DNA of 64,000 bases from Sulfuritalea sp. Lineage in GTDB: Bacteria; Pseudomonadota; Gammaproteobacteria; Burkholderiales; Rhodocyclaceae. Location: the NCBI GenBank assembly GCA_016708585.1, contig JADJFK010000003.1:1-64000 (forward strand), in the 5' to 3' direction. The position numbers and the translations under genes are program-made. The notes under the pieces are model-generated. The model worked only from the letters and a program-made list of their open reading frames with translations. It was not told the origin of the DNA and ran no database searches. This document shows, one piece after another, positions 1-8,471 of this stretch (within the stretch, counting starts at the first letter, position 1; the number at the start of each line of letters is the position of its first letter).

Positions 1-1369
1 GCATCTTGCGGCATTCGTTTTTCGTCGCTGGGCGTCATCACCACCTGGCGCGGCTTGGGAATGCGGGTAAGAGATAGGAAAGATCGAAGAGCGCCGTTGT
101 GGGTCGCGCCGTCGGCGCCGAACAGGCCGCCGCGGTCGATGGCGAACACCACCGGCAGGTTCTGCAGTGCGATGTCGTGGATCAGCTGGTCATAGGCGCG
201 CTGCAGGAAAGTCGAGTGAATGGCTACCACCGGCCGCATGCCGTCGCAGGCCAGTCCGCCGGCAAACGTCACCGCGTGCTGCTGGTGATGCCGACATCGA
301 AACAGCAGCGGGAACTCCTGGGCGAAGCGAACCATGCCGGAGCCCTCGCGCATCGCCAGCGTTACGCCTATCAGGCGCGGGTCCGCCAGGGCCTGGTCGC
401 ACAGCCAGTCGCCGAACACCTGGAGTAGGGTCGGCCGGCCCGGTCCCCGGCCTGCTCGACGCCGTTGGCGGCATCGAACCGGCTTCGAGCCTAGGTCAGG
501 ATCGGGTCTGCTTCCGGCCAGCTTAGCCCTCGCCCTTGCGGGTAATGACATGGAGGAATTGCGGGCCTTCAGGCGCGCAGGTTCTGCAGCGTTGGAACCA
601 AAGGCGTCGAGGTCGTGGCCGTCGATCGGGCCGATGTAGGTGGAACCGGCTCTTCGGAACAGGGTGCCCGGCGAAATCATGTTTTCCGAGCATGCTCCTC
701 CCACGCCGATTGGCGAATTCCAGCGCGTTGGGGATCGCAGCCAGCATCTTTCACCGGCGAGACGCGCGGCGTTGAAGAGTGCGCCGGAGAGCAGGCGCGC
801 CAGGTACTGGTTGAGGCACCGACCGGCGGCGAGGTCGACATGTCGTTGTCGCTGAGGATCACCGGCAGGTTGGCGTCGATCACGCCGGCGTTGTTGAGCG
901 CTGAAGGCCTGGCCGGCGGATATCGCACCATCGCCGATGATCGCCACGACGCGCCGCTCTCCGCCCTTGTTGCGCGCCGCGACCGCCCTGCCGCAGCGCG
1001 GCGGGAAATCGAGGTGGATGAATGGCCGACGCCGAAGGTGTCGGATCCGCTTTCGCTGCGACGCGGAAAGCCGGACACACCGTCCTTCATTCGCAGCCGC
1101 TCCGTGCCGGTACGGCGGCTGGTGAGCGCCTTTGCGCATAGGTCTGGTGGGCCGACGTCCCACACCAGCCGGTCGGTGGGCGTATCGGAACATAGTGCAG
1201 CGCGACCGTGAGTTCGACGGTGCAAGGTTGGAGGACAGATGTCCGCCGGCTTCGATACCGACTCGACCAGGAACGCCTGCAACTCATCGGTCAGCTGGGG
1301 CAGTTGTTCACGCGGAGCGCCCGCAGGTTAGGCGGGCGAATCGATGGTGTCGAGCAGGGGATGGTTCAT
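1..1369 (-). CDS. dxs: 1-deoxy-D-xylulose-5-phosphate synthase, 3' end outside window, frameshifted
   Basis: Thiamine-diphosphate enzyme that condenses pyruvate and glyceraldehyde 3-phosphate, the first step of the MEP isoprenoid pathway. The start is the ATG at 1369 (MNHPLLDTIDSPA). Recognisable pieces follow in changing frames: QAFLVESVSK, PTDRLVWDVG, VILSDNDMS, and near position 100 GADGATHNGALFDLSYL, which matches the family's transketolase-like region. About three quarters of the usual ~620 residues lie here. Several single-base frame changes break the reading frame, so as written it cannot give a full protein. Because the neighbours show the same defect, sequence error is more likely than decay. 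Last gene of xseB-ispA-dxs; its ATG sits in a TGATG junction with ispA. Confidence 0.85.
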
Positions 1370-2249
1370 CAAAGGTCCGTGCGACGATGAAGTCGGCAAG
1401 TTCGTGCAGGCGCAAGCGGCGGATTCGCCGAAGGGGTTTTCGAGGCGTCGTGCCTGCCCGAGCTTGCCGGACATGGCCCGGCCTCCCGTGCGCCGAGAAT
1501 GCTGACATAGGTGGGCTTGTTGGGGCGGCGGCATCCCTTGCCGGCGTCTTGCCAGCGTGGCGGTGCTGGCTTCGGCGTCGAGGATGTCGTCAACCACCTG
1601 AAACAGCGGCCCGATGCGGTTGGCAAAGCGTCCGAGATGTTCCATGGCATCGGGCATGGCCTCTCCGCAGTGGGCGCCGAGCAATACGGCGGCGCGTATC
1701 AGCGCGCCGGTCTTGTGGATGTGCATGAACTCGAGCTCGCCGACGGTCAGCTGCCGACCGACGGCTGCGAGGTCGATCGCTTGTCCGCCCGCCATGCCAC
1801 GCAACCCGAGGCCGTCGCCAGGAGATTGAGCATGTCGAGCTGCCGGGCCGGGGGCTATCCCCGGAAGGTGTTTCGACAGTACGTTGAACGCCAGGGTCTG
1901 CAGGGGCGTCGCCGACCAAAGTGCGGTCGCCTCGTCAGATTCGACGTGGCAGGTCGGCTTGCCGCGACGCAGGACATCGTCATCCATGCAGGCAGGTCGT
2001 CATGCACCAGTGAATAGGCGTGGATCAGTTCGACGGCGACCGACGTCGCGTCGAGCACGCTGCCGTCGGCGCCAAAAACCGCCCCCGCCGCATGGCACAG
2101 CAACGGGCGCACGCGCTTGCCGCCACCGAGCACGGAATACCGCATCGCTTCGTGCAGTCGGGGAGGGGCCAGTTCGGGCGAAGGCAGGGCGGCCTCCAGG
2201 GCCGCCTCGGTGCGCCGCTGGATGCCGGCCATCAAGTCGGGAAATTCAT
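1369..2249 (-). CDS. ispA: Farnesyl/geranyl diphosphate synthase, frameshifted
   Basis: Short-chain trans-prenyl diphosphate synthase that extends IPP and DMAPP to geranyl and farnesyl diphosphate. Visible landmarks are GGGKRVRPLLCHAAG near residue 45, the substrate-binding start of the first Asp-rich motif in AVELIHAYSLVHDDLPAWM, and the second Asp-rich region FQVVDDILD further down. The first motif normally reads DDLPxMD; here the frame breaks just after DDLP. The C-terminus ELADFIVARTF is found in another frame, so at least three indels are present. The ATG at 2249 follows the xseB stop by a few bases. Substrate length specificity cannot be judged from a broken sequence. Confidence 0.85.
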
Positions 2250-2255
2250 GGCGGC

Positions 2256-2553
2256 TTACGCGTCCTGTTCGCTGCCGGGGTCCGTACCACCCGCAGGGCT
2301 TCCCGGCGGCGCCTCGAATCGCGCAAGCCGTCGGCATCCAGGATGCGAATCTGCTGTTCTGCCGCGGTCGGTGTTGCCCGGCACTTGCTGAGCAGCGCCA
2401 CGCCGCGCTTGAGGCGTCCAGCGCCTCCTGCAGGGGCATCTTGCCGGCCTCCATGGCCGCGACGATGCTTTCAGTTCGGCCAGAGCGGCTTCGAATGACG
2501 GGGTAGTTGCGCTGGCTGGATCGGGTCGGAATAGTGTGCGAATTTTTGGCCAT
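2256..2553 (-). CDS. xseB: Exodeoxyribonuclease VII small subunit, frameshifted
   Basis: Small subunit that assembles with XseA to degrade single-stranded DNA. The start at 2553 reads MAKNSHTIPT; SFEAALAELK then appears in a second frame, and SIVAAMEAGKMPLQEALDA, the usual core of the family, in the first. QIRILDADGLRD and a tail ending at the TAA at 2256 need further shifts. Length (~95 codons) and position directly before ispA are typical. At least three one-base indels are needed to join it. First gene of the xseB-ispA-dxs operon, divergent from the Rieske gene across 240 bp. Confidence 0.75.
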
Positions 2554-2793
2554 GAATGAAGCCTCGGCCGAAAGCGGTGACCAGCGGCAAGGTAAAAGCG
2601 TAAAAATAGCCTAAGGTGCGCCCTCCGGTCAAATTGGCTACAATTATGCAGCCGGCGCACGCTGGTGATTTGGTCGTCCTGATGGTGCTCCGGGTGGGGG
2701 GTAAAGCTTGTCGATTCAGGCTTTGTCCTGTTGTGAAACCCGGTTTCCGTCCGTTTCCGGTTTCCGGGTAAACCCTCTTGGAGGTTGGGAATC

Positions 2794-3888
2794 ATGTCCG
2801 AAGTTGGCTCGCGTACGCGCCTTTCGCCTGGGGCGTCGCAGTTTCCGGTTGCATGGTATTTCGATGAAAAGCTCTTCGAGCAGGAGAAAAAGCTGATCTT
2901 CGACGCCGGTCCGGGCTACGTCGGCCACGAATTGATGGTTCCCGGGTGCGCTGACTACCGTTCGCAGGAGTGGAATGACCGGCCGCCTGCTGGTGCGCCA
3001 GCCAGACGGGTTCTACGAGATGTCAACGTCTGTCGCCACCGTCAGGCGATCATGCTGCAGGGCGCCGGCAACGCGAAGAACATCGTCTGCCCGATCCACC
3101 GCTGGACCTACGACGCCGCCGGCGAACTGATCGGGGCGCCGCATTTTCCGGCCAATCCCTGCCTCAATCTCGCCAGGCAGAAGCTGGAGAACTGGCAGGG
3201 CCTGCTGTTCAAGGGGCCGCGCTCGCCCAATGCCGACCTCGCCGACATGAAGGTCGCGAGCGAGCTCAAGTTCGACGGCTACAAGCTCGACCATGTCGAA
3301 CTGCATGAATGCAACTACAACTGGAAGACCTTCATCGAGGTCTATCTCGAGGACTACCACGTCGTGCCCTTCCACCCCGGCTTGGGCAATTTCGTCACCT
3401 GCGACGACCTGACCTGGCAGTTCGGCGACTGGTATTCGGTGCAGCGCGTGGGCATCACCTCGCTGGCCAAGCCGGGATCCGCGACCTACAAGCAGTGGCA
3501 CCGGGCCGTGCTGGATTACTACAACGGCGAGTTGCCCCCGCATGGCGCGATCTGGCTCACCTATTACCCGAACATCATGGTCGAGTGGTACCCCCACGTG
3601 CTGGTGGTGTCGACCCTGATCCCGCAGGACGTGGACAGGACGCTCAACGTCGTCGAGTTCTACTACCCGGAAGACATTGCGCTGTTCGAACCCGAGTTCA
3701 TCAAGGCCGAGCAGGCGGCCTACATGAAACCGCGATCGAGGATGACGACATCGGCGAGCGCATGGACCGCGGCCGCCGCGCTGATGAAACAGGGGCGCAG
3801 CGAAGTCGGCCCCTACCAGTCACCGATGGAAGACGGCATGCAGCATTTCCACGAGTTCTACCGGCGCGTGATGGCCGACCACATCTGA
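2794..3888 (+). CDS. Rieske non-haem iron oxygenase, alpha-subunit type
   Basis: Ring-hydroxylating-type oxygenase; the substrate is not evident. The Rieske [2Fe-2S] ligands are visible as NVCRHRQA and CPIHRW, and the mononuclear iron site as NWKTFIEVYLEDYHVVPFHPG with the usual D/H/H arrangement. Length is about 365 residues, normal for the alpha-only members. Two short stretches are out of frame but self-correct: before the first Cys the neighbouring frame gives GRLLVRQPDGFYEM, and near residue 315 it gives ETAIEDDDIGERMDRGRRA. Both look like paired indels. The start at 2794 (MSEVGSRTR) is chosen over 2785 because TTGGAGG-type spacing fits it. No reductase gene is adjacent. Confidence 0.85.
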   Translation: MSEVGSRTRLSPGASQFPVAWYFDEKLFEQEKKLIFDAGPGYVGHELMVPGCADYRSQEWNDRPPAGAPARRVLRDVNVCRHRQAIMLQGAGNAKNIVCPIHRWTYDAAGELIGAPHFPANPCLNLARQKLENWQGLLFKGPRSPNADLADMKVASELKFDGYKLDHVELHECNYNWKTFIEVYLEDYHVVPFHPGLGNFVTCDDLTWQFGDWYSVQRVGITSLAKPGSATYKQWHRAVLDYYNGELPPHGAIWLTYYPNIMVEWYPHVLVVSTLIPQDVDRTLNVVEFYYPEDIALFEPEFIKAEQAAYMKPRSRMTTSASAWTAAAALMKQGRSEVGPYQSPMEDGMQHFHEFYRRVMADHI

Positions 3889-3908
3889 GCCGCCGATGAC
3901 CCCAAGTG

Positions 3909-3936
3909 CGCCGGCCGCGGGCCGGCGTCTTTTTTT
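3909..3936 (+). terminator. Rho-independent terminator after the Rieske gene
   Basis: Arms CGCCGGCC (3909-3916) and GGCCGGCG (3920-3927) form a perfect 8-bp stem with a 3-base loop, followed by TCTTTTTTT. Confidence 0.9.
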
Positions 3937-3954
3937 ACGGACCCGAAGCGCAGC

Positions 3955-4816
3955 ATGCAATCGCTCTGGATGATCGCGGCAAGCCTGCTGTTCGCCTGCA
4001 TGGGTGTCTGCGTCAAGCTCGGCGCAGCCCAGTTCGCCGCCGCCGAACTGGTGTTCTGGCGCAGCTTCATCGCCACGCTGCTGATCGGTTCCTACGTGCT
4101 GCTGCGCCGGCTGCCGCTGGCGACGCCGCATGCCCGCACCCACGTCATCGCGGCCTGTCGGGCTTCGTCTCGCTGGTGATGTACTTCTACGCCATCAGCA
4201 TGATCCCGCTGGCGGCGGCGGTGACGCTGAACTACACCTCGCCGCTGTTCCTCGCGCTGCTGCTGGCGCTGTGGCTGAGGGAGCCGGTGCGCCGCGGTTT
4301 CTACGCGGTGCTGGCGGCGGGTTTCATCGGCGTCATCCTCCTGTTGCAGCCCGCGCTCGCCCGCGAGCAATGGCCGGGCGCGGTATTCGGCCTCGGCTCC
4401 GGCATCATCTCAGCATCGCCCTCCTCAACGTGCGGCGCCTGGGCGAACTGGGCGAGCCGGAATGGCGCACCGTGTTCTATTTCTCGGCCCTGTCGGCGCT
4501 GGGTGGCCTGCCCTGGCTGCTGGCGGCCGGCCCCCTTCCATGCCATCGACCTGCGCGGCTGGCTGCTGCTGCTGGGGTGGGCGGCTTCGGCGTGCTGGCA
4601 CAGCTATGCATGACCGCCGCCTACAAGCGTGGCAAGACGCTGGCTTCGGCCAGCCTCGCCTACAGCACCGTGGTCTTTTCCAGCGCCTTCGGCATCCTGC
4701 TGTGGGACGAAACCCTGCCCTGGTCCGGCTGGGCCGGCGTGATCCTGATCGTTGCCAGCGGGTTGTTCGCCACCGCACTCTCCGGGCGGGCGAATACGGA
4801 AGCGGTGACCGACTGA
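3955..4816 (+). CDS. EamA/DMT-family permease, frameshifted
   Basis: Inner-membrane metabolite exporter of the drug/metabolite superfamily with ten predicted helices in two EamA repeats. The N-terminal part MQSLWMIAASLLFACMGVCV is read from 3955. The middle (VSLVMYFYAISMIPLAAAVT and the following LNYTSPLFLALLLALWLREP) is in a second frame, and the C-terminal repeat (FSSAFGILLWDETL to the stop at 4816) in a third. Breaks lie near 4160 and 4410 and perhaps near 4535. The DETLPWSGWAGVILI-type ending is common in RhtA/YdcZ-like members, but the substrate is unknown. Convergent with a small gene on the minus strand. Confidence 0.8.
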
Positions 4817-4840
4817 AGGATGGCCGCGATTTCGGCTCTG

Positions 4841-4878
4841 AAAAAGTACGGGCCGCCGCTCCATACGCGCGACGGCCC
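4841..4878 (-). terminator. Rho-independent terminator, minus strand
   Basis: Read on the minus strand, GGGCCGTCGC and GCGGCGGCCC pair (one mismatch, 9-nt loop), then GTACTTTTT follows. It ends the small minus-strand gene upstream and shows that the open frame running on towards 4425 is not coding. Confidence 0.7.
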
Positions 4879-4894
4879 GCGCCAGAGCCGATGC

Positions 4895-5036
4895 TCAACT
4901 GATCGTCCAGCGAAGTCGTGGGCTTCTTCGGCGTGGATTGTTTGCCGTCATCCTTCGCCTTGTCGCCGGGACAGGCCCAGACCGAGGCGGCCGCCAGGGA
5001 AAACACGAGGACCAGAACTCTTGCGATGCCTTTCAT
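4895..5036 (-). CDS. Small secreted Cys-containing protein, unknown function
   Basis: From the ATG at 5036 the frame reads a clear signal peptide, MKGIARVLVLVFSLAAASVWA, split here as MKGIARVLVLVFS and LAAASVWA, then a short polar tail CPGDKAKDDGKQSTPKKP. The frame stays open far into the antisense of the permease, but a terminator at 4841-4878 limits the gene. A TGA at 4895-4897 would end it at about 47 residues if one base is missing or extra, which is plausible in this indel-rich stretch. The Cys after VWA could be a lipoprotein cysteine or simply the first mature residue. Function unknown. Confidence 0.45.
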
Positions 5037-5196
5037 GCGTGACCTCCACCGGGTGGTTGCGAAGCTTCAATTTAGACCTCAAGCAGATTTTTCAAGGAAA
5101 GTTTTCCCCGGGCGGCGGATGACACATTTCATTACACACGGGAAATGGAAAATGCAGATCGAACCCGCTAAGCTGCCGCATCCTCAGGAGTACCCG

Positions 5197-5912
5197 ATGC
5201 AGATCCGAATCATGCTGGTTGCCGGCCTCATGCTCGTCCCGACATGGGGCGCGGCGCAGACTGCGGACGCCCCGCCGCAACTCACGCTGGACCAGGCCCG
5301 CGCCCAGCGGAGCAAGGCCAGGGACATGAAAGCCGAGGCAAGGAAAACCCACGACGCCGAGATCAAGGCATGCCAGCGCCAGGCCATCGCCATCCGCTGC
5401 ATCAGTTCGGCCAAGGAAAAGCGCGAGGAAACGCTGAAGCGGGCCGAGGCGCTGGAACTCGAGGGCGCACCGTCGAACGTGAAGCGCTGCGCCGGGAGGC
5501 CGAGGCCAAGGCGGCAAAGCGCGAAGCCGAGGCGGCGAAGCGGCAGGCCAGGGAACCGGCCGATGTCGAGCGCTATCGCAAAAACGAGGCCGAACGGGCC
5601 GCCGAGCGGCGAGCGGCGGCAGGCCGGGACCCCGCCAGGCTGGAAAGCAGTCGCAACAGGGTCGCGGCGGAAAAGGCGGCACGCGAAAAAAAGCTCGAGA
5701 AGCAGAAACAAAAGGACGCCAGGCAAGCCGCCGCAGCGGCCGACCGGGCCCGCGAGAAGGAACAGAAGCAGGCACAGCAGGCGAAGCGCGTGGAGAAAAT
5801 CGACGAGCGCAAGCGCAAGCACGCCGAACAGGAGAAACGGCGCGAGGCGAAGCAGGCGGCGGCCGCGTCGGCCGCGTCGGCCGCCACTCGGCCACAGGGC
5901 GTGCAACGGTAA
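5197..5912 (+). CDS. Secreted Lys/Arg/Ala/Glu-rich coiled-coil protein, frameshifted
   Basis: Not a named family to me. The ATG at 5197, with CAGGAG seven bases upstream, starts a signal peptide (MQIRIMLVAGLMLVPTWGAA). The next 60 residues hold two Cys (KACQRQ and IRCISSAKEKREE). A frameshift near 5465 moves the rest into another frame, where a long charged helix runs to the TAA at 5910: EALRREAEAKAAKREAEAAK, then AEKAAREKKLEKQKQKD and ERKRKHAEQEKRREAK. The joined protein would be about 238 residues, probably periplasmic and an extended helix. Its stop codon overlaps the first base pair of a copy of the window's 25-bp dispersed repeat. Confidence 0.6.
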
Positions 5913-5936
5913 AAAGTCGGCGCCGGCGGCACGGCG
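5911..5936 (+). repeat. 25-bp dispersed repeat, copy 1
   Basis: AAAAAGTCGGCGC, then CGGCGGC, then ACGGCG. It begins on the last two bases of the upstream stop codon. Confidence 0.75.
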
Positions 5937-5960
5937 CCTTGCCGGCGCCGGCCCGCCCGA

Positions 5961-5966
5961 TATAAT
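5961..5966 (+). promoter_or_regulatory. Candidate -10 box before cysC
   Basis: A perfect TATAAT lies 36 bases before the cysC ATG. No good -35 is visible 16-18 bases upstream, where the sequence is GC-only. Confidence 0.4.
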
Positions 5967-6001
5967 TCAATTCGTACCATTCACCTGCCGACCACACACG
6001 C

Positions 6002-6502
6002 ATGGACAACCCCAACAACCTCGTCTGGCACCCGCACAGCATCACGGGCCGCGATCGCGCCCGGCACAATGCCCAGCGCCCTTTCGTCGTCTGGTTCACC
6101 GGCCTCAGCGGATCCGGCAAATCCACCCTGGCCGGCGCCCTCGAAGAGCGCCTCTTCGCCCAGGGCCACCGCTGCTACCTGCTGGACGGCGACAACATTC
6201 GCCACGGGCTCAACAAGGACCTCGGCTTCGGCGACGCCGACCGTGTCGAGAACATCCGGCGCGTCGGCGAACTGTGCAAGATCCTCGTCGATGCCGGCCT
6301 GATCGTCATTGCCGGCTTCATCTCCCCCTTCGCCCGCGACCGCGCCATGGTCCGCCACCTGCTGGAGCCCGGCGAGTTCGTCGAAGTGCATCTCAATGCA
6401 CCGCTGGCCGTATGCGAACAGCGCGACCCCAAGGGGCTCTACCGGAAGGCGCGGGCCGGCGAAATACGCCACGTCACTCCCCATGACATGCGATCTTGTT
6501 GA
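6002..6502 (+). pseudogene. cysC: Adenylylsulfate kinase, C-terminally truncated
   Basis: APS kinase phosphorylates adenylyl sulfate to PAPS in sulfate assimilation. The Walker A motif GLSGSGKST is at residues 34-42, followed by [16 protein letters not shown] and the lid-side [19 protein letters not shown]. Normal proteins of about 200 residues continue with a FTGIDSxYE segment and 30 more residues. Here the sequence after AGEIR becomes [10 protein letters not shown] and stops. Composition changes sharply from GC-rich to AT-rich at the same place, so this looks like a real deletion or insertion junction near 6463-6485, not one indel. Activity is doubtful. Confidence 0.75.
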
Positions 6503-6671
6503 ACTGCGGTTGCAATCAATTACAAAGAGGGGGCGGCGAGCACCTCAACGTAACTTGATCGTAACAACGCTCAAAGGCAAGAAGGCGCTTATTCTTTGTA
6601 CTTCAATTTTTATGTTGCTTAGCATTAGGAAGAAAAAAATCCCACAGAATCATGGGCTTGGTTGTTAATAC
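6487..6671. other. AT-rich scar next to tRNA-Ser
   Basis: About 185 bp, clearly richer in A and T than the flanks (for example CTTTGTACTTCAATTTTTAT and GGAAGAAAAAAATCCC). No gene is recognised. It lies between the broken cysC and the 3' end of tRNA-Ser, the usual attachment side for integrases, and may be what is left of an integrated element. Confidence 0.5.
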
Positions 6672-6764
6672 TGGCGGAGACGCAGGGATTCGAACCCTGG
6701 ATCCAGGTTTTGCCCAGATGCACCCTTAGCAGGGGTGTGCCTTCGACCACTCGGCCACGTCTCC
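6672..6764 (-). tRNA. tRNA-Ser (GCT anticodon)
   Basis: Class II tRNA with acceptor GGAGAC/GTCTCC, D-arm GTGGCCGAGTGG, anticodon loop CTGCTAA within CACCC...GGGTG, a long variable arm, T-arm GGTTCGAATCC and an encoded CCA (6672-6674). Anticodon GCT reads AGC/AGU. Confidence 0.95.
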
Positions 6765-6851
6765 GAAAACGGCGACGAGCTTCGCGCTCGCGGACGTTTG
6801 CAGGGGGCGAAGTATACCCGAATCGTCATCCCCCGTAGCCTTGCGTCCCGC

Positions 6852-6876
6852 AAAAGTCGGCGCCCGCGCTACGGCG
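6852..6876 (+). repeat. 25-bp dispersed repeat, copy 2
   Basis: AAAAGTCGGCGC, then CCGCGCT, then ACGGCG, in the spacer between tRNA-Ser and the IS element. Confidence 0.75.
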
Positions 6877-6885
6877 GCTTAGAAC

Positions 6886-7317
6886 TTATCCGTAAATAAT
6901 GTTTACGCTTAACTTGATCTTTCTGAATGCGATGATGGATGCGGCCAAGTGGTTGAGCGCCAGAAAGCTGCGGTCAAGCTTTTCATATCGGACCAGCAGT
7001 TTTCGGAATCGGTTGAACCAACTGTGCGCCACCTCGACGACCCAGCGCCTTGCCTTCTTCTCGGGGTTACGTTTGAGCTCGCTGGCTTCCTGTCCCCACC
7101 CTTTGACATGAGGGATGTAGCCATGCTTCTCGATGACCTCCAGAGCGGGAGCACCAGTGTAGCCTGCATCGGCACACAAATGCTTGTTGCGCCTCAGGGG
7201 CGGATTGTCACGCTCGACCACGATGGCATCGAGCACAGCTTCCATCTGCGAAACATCATGCCGGTTGGCTCCGGTCACGACGAGCGACAACGGGACGCCA
7301 CGACCGTCCACCAGCAA
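6886..7317 (-). CDS. IS5-type transposase, downstream frame (orfB)
   Basis: C-terminal part of the DDE transposase: LLVDGRGVPLSLVVTGANRHD, then CADAGYTGAP with the second Asp, and RRWVVEVAHSWFNRFRKLLVRYE with the catalytic Glu of the YREK-like region. It has no start codon of its own with a good RBS. Joining it to orfA requires a +1 (or -2) shift on the A6 run, so a fusion made by programmed slippage is the likely active product. Confidence 0.85.
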   Translation of the reverse strand: MLVDGRGVPLSLVVTGANRHDVSQMEAVLDAIVVERDNPPLRRNKHLCADAGYTGAPALEVIEKHGYIPHVKGWGQEASELKRNPEKKARRWVVEVAHSWFNRFRKLLVRYEKLDRSFLALNHLAASIIAFRKIKLSVNIIYG

Positions 7318-7744
7318 ATGGCGCTTGCTCCCATTTTTTCCCCCGATCCGTCGGGTTGGGACCGACGCTTTGCTGTGCCAGCGGCGCTTTCATCATCGCC
7401 CCGTCAATACTTTGCCATCGCCAGGCGATGCCTTCAAACTCGTCGTACTCGGCCAGGCCTAATTTCCACAGCGCTTCAAAGACTCCGGCTTTCTCCCACT
7501 CCAAAAAGCGGGCATGAATCGCACTGGCGCTACCGTAACGTTCAGCGGGAAGCGCCTTCCACTGGCAGCCGGTTCTCAGAACGAAAACGATACCTTCAAA
7601 TACAAGACGGGGATCTTTGGGCTTGCGCCCACCACCACTCTTTCGGGTGTAGGTCTGATCCGCCACTCTCTGACGTACCGGAATCAGTGGCTCGACACGA
7701 CTCCAAAATTCATCAGTGACTTCCCATGCTTTCGCTTTTGCCAT
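7256..7744 (-). CDS. IS5-type transposase, upstream frame (orfA)
   Basis: Carries the N-terminal DUF4096-like region of IS5 transposases: MAKAKAWEVTDEFWSRVEPL, then GGRKPKDPRLVFEGIVFVLR, TGCQWKALP, and the start of the catalytic domain at WQSIDGAMMKAP with the first Asp. Productive reading leaves this frame at the run of six A near 7335 (GGGGGAAAAAATGGG in the sense direction). The residues after KKWEQ are out of frame with the rest of the enzyme. Confidence 0.85.
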   Translation of the reverse strand: MAKAKAWEVTDEFWSRVEPLIPVRQRVADQTYTRKSGGGRKPKDPRLVFEGIVFVLRTGCQWKALPAERYGSASAIHARFLEWEKAGVFEALWKLGLAEYDEFEGIAWRWQSIDGAMMKAPLAQQSVGPNPTDRGKKWEQAPFAGGRSWRPVVARRDRSQPA

Positions 7745-7806
7745 CTTCTCTCCACACGCGGTTGGCGCGTATGGAAAGCCATTATATGTTATTTACGGAT
7801 AAGTTC

Positions 7807-8471
7807 TTAGCCGCGCAGGCTGATGCGCAGCCAGTCGCGCTCGGCGGCGATCCGGGTCAGCGTGGCATCGGCATCGACCGCGACCGGGTGCGTGACCTCC
7901 TCCAGCAGCGGCAGGTCGTTGTGCGAATCGCTGTAGAACCAGCTCTGTTCGAAGCCGCCCAGCCAGAGGCCGAGCGATTCGAGCCAGGCGTCAACGCGCT
8001 CGACCTTGCCGTCGCGGAACGAGGGGGTGCCGCGCGGTTGCCCGGTGAAGCTGCCGTTCTCTTGCGCGGGGATGGTGGCGATCAGGTGCGGGATGTCGAA
8101 CTCGCGGGCGATCGGCCCGGTGACGAAGCTGTTGGTGGCGGTAACGATGGCCAGCAGGTCGCCGGACTCGGCGTGCCGCTTTACCAGCGCCCGTGCCGCC
8201 GGGCTGATCAGCGGGCGGATGCGCGTGGCGAGGAATTCGCGGTGCCAGGCGTCGAGCTCGGCCCGGGAATGGCGGGCCAGCGGCGCCAGCTGGAAGTCGA
8301 GGAAGGCATGGATGTCCAGCGTGCCGGCCTTGTACTGCTCGAAGAAGGCGAGGTTGGTCGCTTCAGGACTTCGCGGTCGAGCACGCCCTTGCCTATCAGG
8401 AACTGCGCCCATTCGAAATCGGAATCGCCATCGAGCAGGGTGTTGTCGAGGTCGAACAGTGCGAGTTTCAT
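7807..8471 (-). CDS. HAD-IB family phosphatase (SerB-like), one frameshift
   Basis: HAD hydrolase with the nucleophile motif LFDLDNTLLDGDSD at residues 4-17, the motif II Thr region IVTATNSFVTGPI, and motif III/IV SWFYSDSHNDLPLLE. The frame breaks near 8362 between VLDREVLK and ATNLAFFEQYK, one base apart; the joined protein is about 220 residues, the usual size for phosphoserine-phosphatase-like or YfhB-like members. Substrate is not clear. The start overlaps the hda stop (ATGA), so it is co-transcribed with hda. The stop codon is the TTA target of the neighbouring IS, which the duplication restored. Confidence 0.8.

Larger units (their letters stand above)
6882..7806 (-). mobile_element. 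IS5-family insertion sequence (IS427-like), complete
   Basis: The ends are perfect 18-bp inverted repeats, GAACTTATCCGTAAATAA at 6882-6899 and its complement at 7789-7806. A 3-bp target duplication TTA flanks the element (6879-6881 and 7807-7809). At 925 bp with two overlapping transposase frames on the minus strand it fits the two-ORF IS5 subgroup with T-N-A targets. Both ends and the catalytic regions look intact, so it may be recent. Confidence 0.9.

Noticed and set aside
4425..4894. Continuation of the small minus-strand secreted protein to 4425
   Set aside because: A terminator at 4841-4878 cuts it and the rest is antisense to permease sequence.
4918..6486. Single 522-codon frame across the coiled-coil gene and cysC
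   Set aside because: It changes from a real signal peptide to Arg/Pro-rich noise after the frameshift near 5465 and passes out of frame through cysC.
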